Assembly: GCA_964388055.1 (NCBI GenBank) | Contig: CAYLXU010000001.1 | Location: 1-62,483 of the forward strand | Source of the DNA: CAYLXU01 sp964388055 | GTDB lineage: Bacteria; Patescibacteriota; Minisyncoccia; UBA6257; JACRHW01 | Length of the DNA: 62,483 nt | Reading direction: 5' to 3' | Shown: piece after piece, positions 21,096 to 28,216 of the stretch | Layout: each line of letters opens with the position of its first letter | How positions within the stretch are numbered: position 1 is the first letter of the stretch | Position numbers and translations under genes: made by a program | Notes under the pieces: generated by a model | Databases searched by the model: none | Seen by the model: only the letters and a program-made list of their open reading frames with translations | Told to the model about the DNA's origin: nothing

Positions 21096-22274
21096 TTAAA
21101 GAAATGTCTTTATAAGGAGAATAGTAATTATTGTAAACATTAGTCCAACACCAAGGGAAAGTAAAGTCAGGACAACGGGATTTGTTGACTTTTGTGTGGA
21201 TATTTTTGAGTAATCTGAGGCTAACGTTTCTGGTGTGATTATTGTGTTTTCAAGAAGCGCCGTTTTGTTTACCTCCGGCGCAACAAACACGTTTTCTTTT
21301 CCTGGTGTTGGTTTCGTTGTCCACCCCCAATCGTTTTCTGATTTTCTCGCGAAGCTTTGCCCCTTCGGAGCCTTTCCTTGAAATGTTATTTTTGAGACAA
21401 GTCCCCCACGGGCGTTAAGAAGAGATAACTCATCTCCGTCATTGTTGATATATATATTCGAATCATTTTGAGCAATGAAAAGAAAGGTATTTGGTTCGAG
21501 TGTTGTGTCATGCATGACGTATTCTTTTTCGCTTTTGTCTTTAAGTTTCCACCCTGCAAGATGTGCTGTCGATGAGTTTGCATTATAGAGCTCGATCCAT
21601 TCTTCTTGATTTTGTGCCGGGTTTGGGAGAAATTCGGAGATGAGTACTCCGAATTCAGGGGCGGGTGGAGTAGAGGATGAGGTCGAGGTTGTGACACGTG
21701 TCCGTTCCTGTGGTGGCGAGGCGGGTTCGTTTATCTCTTTCTTTGTTGAAGAGGGGTGAATGATGCGTGTTACTGGTGTTCCTCCAGCCATTTGCGATTC
21801 AGTGAATTTACTTTCCACGTCTTTCCATTCAAGGGTTTTTCCGTTTCCATTTCCACCAGTTGAGGAATGGTAAGTTGTTTCATATACGACATTTTTATTT
21901 TCGTCTATAAGACTAATTTTCCCTTCGGAATTTTTAAGGTTTAGAACGGTGTCAAGAATTTTACCCGAAAAAGAGGGGTGATTTTTTATGAATGCATCAA
22001 TATCACTTGCAAGTATAACGATTTCGCCTGGAAAAATAGTGAGATACTCCGGATGCGTATCATTTTTTATTTGATGATTGGATCCGTCGTTAATACGCCA
22101 GTCTTGGAGGCCAATGGTTTGATTAGAAACATTTTGTACTTCAACCCACTCTCTCTTTGCGTCACCCCCGTCTGGGTTGTACATGATTTCGGTAATAACA
22201 AGGCTGTTTGAGGCATAACCCAAAAACGGAATAGACAACAAAAACGAGCTGATGGTGATTATCAGGTATTTCAT
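21096..22274 (-). CDS. Secreted protein with two lamin-tail domains and C-terminal anchor
   Basis: A 392-residue surface protein. Residues 1-22 form a signal peptide (MKYLIITISSFLLSIPFLGY, then A-S-N-S). A first lamin-tail domain (LTD, about 25-150) starts SLVITEIMYNPDGGDAKREW, then VEVQN. A Ser/Thr/Pro-rich linker follows, and a second LTD (about 205-320) starts ISEFLPNPAQNQEEWIELYN. A single membrane helix (PVVLTLLSLGVGLMFTIITI) ends the protein with a short basic tail. LTDs in bacteria occur on secreted nucleases and adhesins and are thought to bind DNA or proteins. It belongs to the ruvB-yebC-ruvC strand but shows no functional link to them. Confidence 0.88.
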   Translation of the reverse strand: MKYLIITISSFLLSIPFLGYASNSLVITEIMYNPDGGDAKREWVEVQNVSNQTIGLQDWRINDGSNHQIKNDTHPEYLTIFPGEIVILASDIDAFIKNHPSFSGKILDTVLNLKNSEGKISLIDENKNVVYETTYHSSTGGNGNGKTLEWKDVESKFTESQMAGGTPVTRIIHPSSTKKEINEPASPPQERTRVTTSTSSSTPPAPEFGVLISEFLPNPAQNQEEWIELYNANSSTAHLAGWKLKDKSEKEYVMHDTTLEPNTFLFIAQNDSNIYINNDGDELSLLNARGGLVSKITFQGKAPKGQSFARKSENDWGWTTKPTPGKENVFVAPEVNKTALLENTIITPETLASDYSKISTQKSTNPVVLTLLSLGVGLMFTIITILLIKTFL

Positions 22275-22355
22275 ATAAAAAATGAAGTATCAAAAATCAA
22301 AACGACACATCAAAATGTTAAAAAGATTTTCCATTTCAATATTCGTTTTTTAAAA

Positions 22356-23366
22356 CTAACTCTCCTTATTTTCAAAAGGGTATAACGATTGAATTTCGTT
22401 TCTGATATATTGATAGGCGAGGAGCGTTGCGGTTCTCCCTTTTGCGGTTCGGTGAAGGAGTCCAAGACGGATGAGATAGGGTTCGTATACCTCCTCAATG
22501 GTGTCAATTTCTTCGTTTGAAGATGCTGCAAGGGCTTTGAGTCCTGCAGGGCCACCATTGAACTTTTTAATAAGGGTTTCAAGAAGTCGTTTTTCTTGAG
22601 GTTCAATACCGTATTCATCAACATCTAACATGGTAAGCGTATCTCTTGCGACAGCTGTGTCTATTGTGGATTGGTTACGTACTTCTCCGAGATCGCGGGC
22701 GCGTTTTAAGAGTCGATTTGCGACCCGCGGTGTGGCTCGTGAGGCTTTTGCAAGCACACTAAGAGCATCATTGTTAATCGATACGCCGAGAAGTTTTGCA
22801 GAACGAGAAAGGATTTGAGCGATATTTTCTTCCGAGTAGAAGTCTAATTTAAATATTGCCCCAAATCTACTTCGAAGAGGGTTCGAGAGAAGTGCTATCC
22901 TCGTGGTTGCCGCAACAAGGGTGAACGGGGGAAGGTCTAGTTCGAAGTTTCTTGCGGCTGGGCCTTTTCCAATGATAAGATGAAGTTTACGAGACTCCAT
23001 TGCCGGATAAAGGACTTCTTCGATGGATCTGTTTATGCGGTGGGCTTCATCTATAAAGAGAACGTCGTTCGGTTCAAGATTTGAGAGCACAGAGGCTAAG
23101 TCTCCGGCTTTTTCGATCGCAGGACCTGAGGTAACGCGCAGGTTGGCGCCCATTTCCTTTGCAACAAGTGAAGCAAGCGTAGTTTTCCCTAGCCCCGCTG
23201 GACCATAAAAAAGGATATGGTCTACAGTTTCGTTTCGCCTTTTCGCCGCTTCAATGAGGACCTTAAGGCTTTCCTTTGTCTTTTCTTGACCGATATACTC
23301 TTGCCAATTTGATGGACGTAGTGTTAAATCAATACTCAGGTCTTCGCGAGAGGAGTTTGTTGACAT
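22356..23366 (-). CDS. ruvB: Holliday junction helicase RuvB
   Basis: A 336-residue AAA+ motor that drives branch migration with RuvA. Walker A is GPAGLGKTTLAS, Walker B is VLFIDEAHRI, sensor 1 is TLVAATT, and the arginine finger lies in LSNPLRSRFG. The C-terminal winged helix binds DNA (PYLIRLGLLHRTAKGRT). Full length for the family. The start ATG at 23366 overlaps the TTGACA box of the divergent ncRNA promoter (23360-23365), so the two transcription units may interfere. Confidence 0.96.
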   Translation of the reverse strand: MSTNSSREDLSIDLTLRPSNWQEYIGQEKTKESLKVLIEAAKRRNETVDHILFYGPAGLGKTTLASLVAKEMGANLRVTSGPAIEKAGDLASVLSNLEPNDVLFIDEAHRINRSIEEVLYPAMESRKLHLIIGKGPAARNFELDLPPFTLVAATTRIALLSNPLRSRFGAIFKLDFYSEENIAQILSRSAKLLGVSINNDALSVLAKASRATPRVANRLLKRARDLGEVRNQSTIDTAVARDTLTMLDVDEYGIEPQEKRLLETLIKKFNGGPAGLKALAASSNEEIDTIEEVYEPYLIRLGLLHRTAKGRTATLLAYQYIRNEIQSLYPFENKES

Positions 23367-23388
23367 ATAAATGAAAATATGATAGTAT
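23360..23388 (+). promoter_or_regulatory. Promoter for candidate ncRNA
   Basis: A consensus TTGACA (23360-23365) is followed after 17 bases by TAGTAT (23383-23388). It would start transcription near 23395, at the base of the long stem. Confidence 0.6.
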
Positions 23389-23392
23389 ATGG

Positions 23393-23566
23393 AAGACTAC
23401 TATAAGGGTGTAGGCAGTTGGGCCTTTTTATACTCTACGGCTTTACGGGGTGGGTACCCAATGGCTGACTTGGTTCCGGCTGGGTCTGACCTTGAGCTCA
23501 CCTTTTATCTCAACCCCTAGTGTTGAGAATAACTGCCTACACCCTTATAGTGGTCTTTTTTATTTA
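23393..23566 (+). ncRNA. Candidate structured ncRNA with a 27-bp closing stem
   Basis: The arms 23393-23419 and 23531-23557 are complementary over 27 bp with a single G-U pair that forms only in the plus-strand RNA. A run of T follows immediately, so the closing stem doubles as an intrinsic terminator. The 111-base interior has a CTCAAC/GTTGAG hairpin (about 23510-23527), GGTGGG that can pair with CTCACC, and ACCCA with TGGGT. Size (about 165-175 nt), rod shape and own promoter recall 6S RNA, but I see no decisive conserved element. There is no ORF inside. It stands between ruvB and pilB, both on the other strand. Confidence 0.6.
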
Positions 23567-23577
23567 TTTTTCAAACA

Positions 23578-25254
23578 TCACCCAAGCGTCGTTTCGATTT
23601 TTCCTACCACACTTTCTACCTCTTCAAACGTCGTAATGCCTTTCAATATTTTAATGAATCCATCTTGGCCCATTGTAGTCATACCATCGCGAAGCGCCAT
23701 TTTTTTAATCTGAACGGTTGTGGGCGATCCCTGCATAAATTCTTCCATTTCTTTTGTAACGCGTAGAAATTCATACACCCCAAGTCTCCCTTTGTAACCT
23801 TCGTTGCATGCATTGCATCCAGTTGGTTTATACACTGTGATTTTTGTGAACTCTGGTTTTACAACGCGGGTTGGAAGAGTGTCTACAAGTTTTTTGAAAC
23901 GTTCTATTTCTTCAGAGGTTGGGGTGTAAGGTTGTTTACACTTCTCGCATAATTTTCTTACAAGACGTTGTGCGATGATGAGAGTAAGTGCGGGTCCTAT
24001 AACTGCGGGTTTAGCACCCATATCAATAAGTCGGGGGATGGCGCCGCTTGCTTCGTTTGTGTGGAGAGTGGAAAACACTAAGTGCCCGGTGAGTGATGCA
24101 TTCATTGCCGTTTCCGCTGTTTCATAATCACGAATCTCACCGACGAGAATAACATCTGGATCTTGGCGGAGAGCTGCCTTGAGTCCTGAAGCGAATGTAT
24201 AACCACGATCGGGGGCTACCTGAGTTTGAGAGAGGCCTTCGATGTGATATTCAATCGGGTCTTCAATGGTGATGACTTTAATTTCCGGATTGTACACTCG
24301 TTTCAAAAAAGAGTAGAGCGTTGTTGTTTTTCCAGAACCAGTGGGCCCTGTATTTAAAATCATTCCATTTGGCTTTTTGAGTTCTTCTTCAACAATCGCG
24401 AGATCGTCCTCTCGCATCCCAAGGTCCTCAAGCCTAATGTTTAAAAGCTTTGGATTTAAAACACGCATAACCACCGTTTCTCCGTATGCAGATGGGACAA
24501 CTGAGACACGCATTTCGATTTCTTGAGCACCGGCATGTATGGTAAAACGACCATCTTGTGCGATGTTGCGAATATTAATTTTAAGTCCCGAAAGAAGTTT
24601 GATACGCGATAGTATGGAAACATATACGTGATGTTGAAAGATGGCCACATCATTAAGATCTCCGTCGATGCGTAACCTGAATTTTACTTTTTCTTCCTCT
24701 GGTTCAAGGTGTACATCGGATGCGTCTGAAGCGAGTGCGCCCGCGAGGATGATTTCAAGGATCTTTGCAACAAGAGGGTCTTTGAAAGATTCGATTGCTG
24801 TCTTGATGCTTTCTACATTTTTAAGTGTTTGAAGGTAGTGTTCCAGTTGTTCTGATTCGATTCCTACTGAACCAGTGATTTCTTCAATGGGTGGGGGAAT
24901 GAGTTTATAAAAATCCCATGCTTTCTCTAGACCCGAGTTGCTTACGATAAAGAGCTTTACGGTATAGTTTTTCTGTAATTGATCGAGAATATTTTTTGTC
25001 TTTACGTTTTCGGAGTCATACACCACTACAAGAAGGTTGTGTCCCTTAACCTCTATGCCCGCCATCTTTGCCTCCCGCGCGTCTTTTTCTTTTATAAGTT
25101 TAAGTGCATCTGTTTGGATCGGGCGTAACCGCAAATCAAGATAGGGGAGTTTAAGGTGCTCAGCTTTTCGCTGGGCTTCACGTTCTTCCGCATCTCGTGC
25201 GGCTGCTTTGAGTGTTTCTTCAAGCGGCTTTTTTTGAAACGGATTATAAGGCAT
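23578..25254 (-). CDS. pilB: Type IV pilus/secretion ATPase PilB/GspE family
   Basis: A 558-residue hexameric ATPase that drives assembly of type IV pili or pseudopili. Walker A is GPTGSGKTTTLYS, the Asp box is VITIEDPIEYHIEG, Walker B is DPDVILVGEIRDYETAE, and the His box follows (STLHTNEA). The tetracysteine zinc site is seen as CEKCKQPY ... CNACNEGYKG. A weakly conserved N-terminal domain (about 1-190) includes an ELE-type helical region. Other pilus genes are not in the window. The next gene upstream is divergent. It starts without a clear ribosome site. Confidence 0.93.
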   Translation of the reverse strand: MPYNPFQKKPLEETLKAAARDAEEREAQRKAEHLKLPYLDLRLRPIQTDALKLIKEKDAREAKMAGIEVKGHNLLVVVYDSENVKTKNILDQLQKNYTVKLFIVSNSGLEKAWDFYKLIPPPIEEITGSVGIESEQLEHYLQTLKNVESIKTAIESFKDPLVAKILEIILAGALASDASDVHLEPEEEKVKFRLRIDGDLNDVAIFQHHVYVSILSRIKLLSGLKINIRNIAQDGRFTIHAGAQEIEMRVSVVPSAYGETVVMRVLNPKLLNIRLEDLGMREDDLAIVEEELKKPNGMILNTGPTGSGKTTTLYSFLKRVYNPEIKVITIEDPIEYHIEGLSQTQVAPDRGYTFASGLKAALRQDPDVILVGEIRDYETAETAMNASLTGHLVFSTLHTNEASGAIPRLIDMGAKPAVIGPALTLIIAQRLVRKLCEKCKQPYTPTSEEIERFKKLVDTLPTRVVKPEFTKITVYKPTGCNACNEGYKGRLGVYEFLRVTKEMEEFMQGSPTTVQIKKMALRDGMTTMGQDGFIKILKGITTFEEVESVVGKIETTLG

Positions 25255-25417
25255 CCCGGTTGTTACAACTTATTTTTCTCTTTCCTTTATTCCTTGCGTA
25301 AGTGGAGAGAAAGCACAAGTGGATAAGTGCCAATTTTGTTTTTGCGAAGCGAAATTCAAATTTGAGTATACTGAAGAGCAGGGGCATATTACAAAAAGTA
25401 GTGTGATGTGGTAGTAC

Positions 25418-25423
25418 TATAAT
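25418..25423 (+). promoter_or_regulatory. -10 box for the first secreted paralogue
   Basis: TATAAT (25418-25423) lies 25 bases before the ATG at 25449. There is no good -35 match, but TACTA precedes it. Confidence 0.45.
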
Positions 25424-25448
25424 AGTTTTTTGAAAAGGGAGGTGCGGG

Positions 25449-26033
25449 ATGAGGATATTTGGCGTGCTGATTTTCTTTCTTTGTCTGACATGTGCCCTGG
25501 AATGTGCGGCAGAAGATAGTGCATTACAGCAGAAGATATCCCTACTTACGATAGAGAACCGAGTCGGTCGCACAATAAAGGTAAATATTAACCAAGACTT
25601 CATTGCGTATGTATTGCCTGGTGAGCGGTATGTGCACAACATTTACGTGTTTCCAGGTGAGGTATACCCCATACATGTAACTGCCTGGATGGGGCATGAC
25701 GAAACGGAAGAGTATCGTAGGGCAGTAGTGTATGGGAGAAACTTGACCCCTGTGATTTTTACGAAAGATAGCTTCAAATATGCACGTTGGGAGGATCAAG
25801 AAAGGTCCAATATTGTGCTTACTATTGTGAACGAGGCAAAGTTTCCCATCGAGATTTTCTATGAGGGAAAAAGGGTTGGGGTATGTGGTTATCTTAAGAG
25901 CAAGGTATTGCGTGTTTCTCCCGGGGTGCTTCATGTACGACTTCTAAAAAACGGGCATTCAAAAGTGCTCGCACAGGAACTTTTCGTTTCAAACACACTT
26001 ACTTTTAGAGAGCGAGATTTTTTACTTTACTAG
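25449..26033 (+). CDS. Secreted hypothetical protein, paralogue 1
   Basis: A 194-residue protein with a signal peptide (MRIFGVLIFFLCLTCALECA, then AED), suggesting export. The mature part consists of two beta-rich repeats that each begin with an 'I.N..G..I.V' strand pattern: LLTIENRVGRTIKVNINQDF, and LTIVNEAKFPIEIFYEGKRV. The segment between them, YVLPGERYVHNIYVFPGEVY, is shared with the next gene (YLESGERMVYNVSLFPNETV), and both continue with PVIFT or PVVFT. The two genes are tandem paralogues of about 30% identity by eye. Ribosome site GGGAGG upstream of the start. Function unknown; two Cys remain in the mature part. Confidence 0.75.
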   Translation: MRIFGVLIFFLCLTCALECAAEDSALQQKISLLTIENRVGRTIKVNINQDFIAYVLPGERYVHNIYVFPGEVYPIHVTAWMGHDETEEYRRAVVYGRNLTPVIFTKDSFKYARWEDQERSNIVLTIVNEAKFPIEIFYEGKRVGVCGYLKSKVLRVSPGVLHVRLLKNGHSKVLAQELFVSNTLTFRERDFLLY

Positions 26034-26048
26034 ATAACAATCTCGTGG

Positions 26049-26054
26049 TATAAT
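26049..26054 (+). promoter_or_regulatory. -10 box for the second secreted paralogue
   Basis: TATAAT (26049-26054) is followed by a leader containing cagttcgttgcc, the same GTTCGTTG word seen in other leaders of this window. Confidence 0.5.
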
Positions 26055-26101
26055 TTTAACAGTTCGTTGCCACACTAAGGGCAGAAAAGGGGTGTGATGA
26101 G

Positions 26102-26689
26102 ATGAAGTGGTTTCGTGTAATTATATGCGTCTTGTTTGCATCGTTTGTTCTTATGAGTTCTTCGCGTGCCTACGGATACGATGAACAGCTCTATGTTGTA
26201 CCCATTTCTATAATTAATCATTCTGGTGCCCAGATCAGGGTGTATGTAGGTCATGAGTTCGTGGATTATTTGGAGTCTGGTGAACGGATGGTGTATAACG
26301 TTTCGTTATTTCCAAACGAGACGGTTCGGGTGGATATCCATGCGCGATTAGGTAGATATGTGAGTAAGACATACACGAGGTTTGCTACATTCTTGGGGGG
26401 CGTTTCTCCTGTGGTATTTACTCGGGAAAGCTTCTTTGTGAGGAGCGTGGGCCCTGAGGCGCGAGAAAGAATAGTGTCCTGTATGTTTGCAAATGAGACG
26501 ATGCATGTTCTTGATGTGTTTGTAGATGGAAAGCTGATCGGATCCCTGTTGCCTGATGAGGTAAAGGCATTTCGTGTCCCCGAGGGACTTGTTCTGATTC
26601 GATCAAATCGTATCGATTATGCAAAGTTTATTACGCGATGGGCTGTAGAATCGCGAATTCTTATCATACGAGATTCAGATTTTTGGTAA
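26102..26689 (+). CDS. Secreted hypothetical protein, paralogue 2
   Basis: A 195-residue paralogue of the preceding gene. Signal peptide MKWFRVIICVLFASFVLMSS, ending near SSSRAYG. The conserved layout repeats: ISIINHSGAQIRVYVGHEFV, then DYLESGERMVYNVSLFPNET, SPVVFTRESF, and a second repeat CMFANETMHVLDVFVDGKLI. The two-repeat beta architecture suggests a small immunoglobulin-like or pilin-accessory domain, which is only a guess. The start at 26102 follows AAAAGGGG. It is closed by a terminator. Separate promoters for the two paralogues suggest distinct regulation. Confidence 0.75.
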   Translation: MKWFRVIICVLFASFVLMSSSRAYGYDEQLYVVPISIINHSGAQIRVYVGHEFVDYLESGERMVYNVSLFPNETVRVDIHARLGRYVSKTYTRFATFLGGVSPVVFTRESFFVRSVGPEARERIVSCMFANETMHVLDVFVDGKLIGSLLPDEVKAFRVPEGLVLIRSNRIDYAKFITRWAVESRILIIRDSDFW

Positions 26690-26694
26690 TAAAA

Positions 26695-26713
26695 AACCCC
26701 ACATGGGGTTTTC
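26695..26713. terminator. Bidirectional terminator
   Basis: AACCCC (26695-26700) pairs with GGGGTT (26705-26710) around ACAT, with T tracts on both strands. Confidence 0.82.
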
Positions 26714-26722
26714 TTTATATTT

Positions 26723-27088
26723 TTACGGTTTCCAGTTCGGGTTGTTATACACATGAGGGTATTTTTTTCTTATTTTTGTGAAATGTATAAACATGGGACC
26801 AAACGTGCAAAGCATCATCCAAGGACATACATACAATACTAGTATCAAGAGAGGATCTCTGTATGAGAGGTATGCAAGAACGATAAGCAGAGAGACAAGT
26901 CCCACTGCTCCTCCGACAAAAATTGGACCTTGTAATTTGTTTGCCTCTTTTACACTTTTTGCTTGTTCGTATATGAGGCCAGATACGTCGATGCCGGATT
27001 TGTGGAATAAAAATCCGCAGAACGAACAATACATTGACCCGTTAACCACACTGCTCCAATAACCACAGTTCTTACAGAGTGCTTGCAT
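26723..27088 (-). CDS. Small membrane protein with N-terminal zinc ribbon
   Basis: A 121-residue protein. The ATG at 27088 is supported by AAAGGAG upstream; longer open-frame Met codons lie inside the upstream gene. The N terminus has MQALCKNCGYWSSVVNGSMY, then CSFCG, a two-CxxC zinc ribbon. Two membrane helices follow, one around GPIFVGGAVGLVSLLIVLAY and a second around PLLILVLYVCPWMMLCTFGP. A basic tail ends the protein. It overlaps the 3' end of the M50-like protease gene by 17 bases, so the two are probably coexpressed. Function unknown; perhaps an accessory or regulator of the protease. Confidence 0.7.
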   Translation of the reverse strand: MQALCKNCGYWSSVVNGSMYCSFCGFLFHKSGIDVSGLIYEQAKSVKEANKLQGPIFVGGAVGLVSLLIVLAYLSYRDPLLILVLYVCPWMMLCTFGPMFIHFTKIRKKYPHVYNNPNWKP

Positions 27089-27566
27089 GGTGTGGCTGCT
27101 CCTTTTCTTTTTTATTTTCTGAGAGCGTGGCCAGAAGAACTTCTCTTCCCTCCACAACGCCGTATACAAGATGTGAAAATCCTACAATCAAAATTGGTAT
27201 TCGACACTGAGACCAGAAATCGACATTCACTGTTGGGAGTAGGTGAGGAATGAAAAGCGCGCTTGAAATAAACAGAATGGCTACAAATCCGCCGCCAAAA
27301 AATCCAACAAAAAATACGGCAAGTTTAACGAGTATTGGGTGACCTTCAATGCGGAAGTTTTCAAGAATTTGTACAAAACCACTTGCCCCGTCCTTCGGTG
27401 AAAAAGAAAACCAGTTAATATTGAGTTTTCCTCGATATCCGAGCATGCGATATGCGATGACGTGTCCCATTTCATGAACAGGTATAGAAATGAGAACAAG
27501 GGTGTACATCCCAACAGCAAATAAAAGCATCTCAGCCGATTCAATAAGAAGAGGCAACGCGATCAA
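27072..27566 (-). CDS. Site-2-protease-like M50 metalloprotease
   Basis: A 164-residue membrane protein. The first helix region carries HEMGH (HExxH, near residue 31), the zinc motif of M50/site-2 proteases, within LVLISIPVHEMGHVIAYRML. Two or three further hydrophobic segments follow (VKLAVFFVGFFGGGFVAILF, and SALFIPHLLPTV). The second M50 motif (NPxxDG) is not clear, so it may be a degenerate or minimal form. Such enzymes cleave membrane-bound regulators. The gene overlaps the 5' region of the tsaE locus on the other strand and is followed by a zinc-ribbon membrane protein. Confidence 0.7.
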   Translation of the reverse strand: MIALPLLIESAEMLLFAVGMYTLVLISIPVHEMGHVIAYRMLGYRGKLNINWFSFSPKDGASGFVQILENFRIEGHPILVKLAVFFVGFFGGGFVAILFISSALFIPHLLPTVNVDFWSQCRIPILIVGFSHLVYGVVEGREVLLATLSENKKEKEQPHHASTL

Positions 27567-27672
27567 CCCCTCTTTTCAAGTTGCTGGTTGTGATATTACC
27601 ACAATACTTTTGTGTGGTCAATATATCTCTTTCAGATTTCCTGCTATTCTTAGATTGGTTTATTATGGAATT

Positions 27673-28122
27673 ATGAAGAAAGAACTCACAATTCTTACGC
27701 AAAACGATAAAGAAACAAGGGAGCTTGCTGAGGGGCTTGCAACTGAACTCATCACGGGGCAAAACGTATGCAATGTGGTGAGTTTAGAAGGCGATTTGGG
27801 TGCAGGAAAGACCACATTTATGCAAGGATTTGCTCGCGGGTTTGGCGTAAAGCAACAAATTACAAGTCCTACATTTATTATCTTCCGGGTTTTTGATTTA
27901 AGGCGTAATCCTTTCAAGCGTTTGTATCACTTTGATCTCTATCGTTTAAAGTCATACGAGGATTTAGAAATATTGGGTTTTAAGGAAATTATTTCAGACC
28001 CACGCAATATGGTAGTAATTGAGTGGGGGGACATGATTCGTGAACATCTTCCTAAGCACGTTCAGATTACGTTCCGAGGATTGCTGCAGAATGTAAGGGA
28101 AATAAAAATAATAAAAAAATAA
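27673..28122 (+). CDS. tsaE: tRNA t6A biosynthesis ATPase TsaE
   Basis: A 149-residue ATPase of the TsaBDE complex that makes N6-threonylcarbamoyladenosine in ANN-decoding tRNAs. The frame is open further upstream, but the conserved protein begins at MKKELTILTQ (ATG 27673), after a TATTAT box. Walker A is GDLGAGKTTFMQG, with TSPTF following, and HFDLYRLKSYEDLEILGF, then VVIEWGD, are the family signatures. It stands apart from tsaB and tsaD, which are not in the window. The downstream gene, polA, is in the same direction. Confidence 0.93.
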   Translation: MKKELTILTQNDKETRELAEGLATELITGQNVCNVVSLEGDLGAGKTTFMQGFARGFGVKQQITSPTFIIFRVFDLRRNPFKRLYHFDLYRLKSYEDLEILGFKEIISDPRNMVVIEWGDMIREHLPKHVQITFRGLLQNVREIKIIKK

Positions 28123-28216
28123 AATCTCAAAATAGAAAATTGTGGAAATGTGAAATTCTTTTTGAGAAATTTCACACCATAATTTTTAACTTTGAGATTT
28201 GCACTTTGAATTTTGT

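Noticed and set aside
23455..23505. Resemblance of the reverse complement (GGTCAG...CCGGAA...CAGCC) to the SRP RNA helix-8 motif
   Set aside because: The bases around the GGAA loop do not pair as in SRP RNA, and promoter, T tract and the G-U pair all favour the opposite strand.
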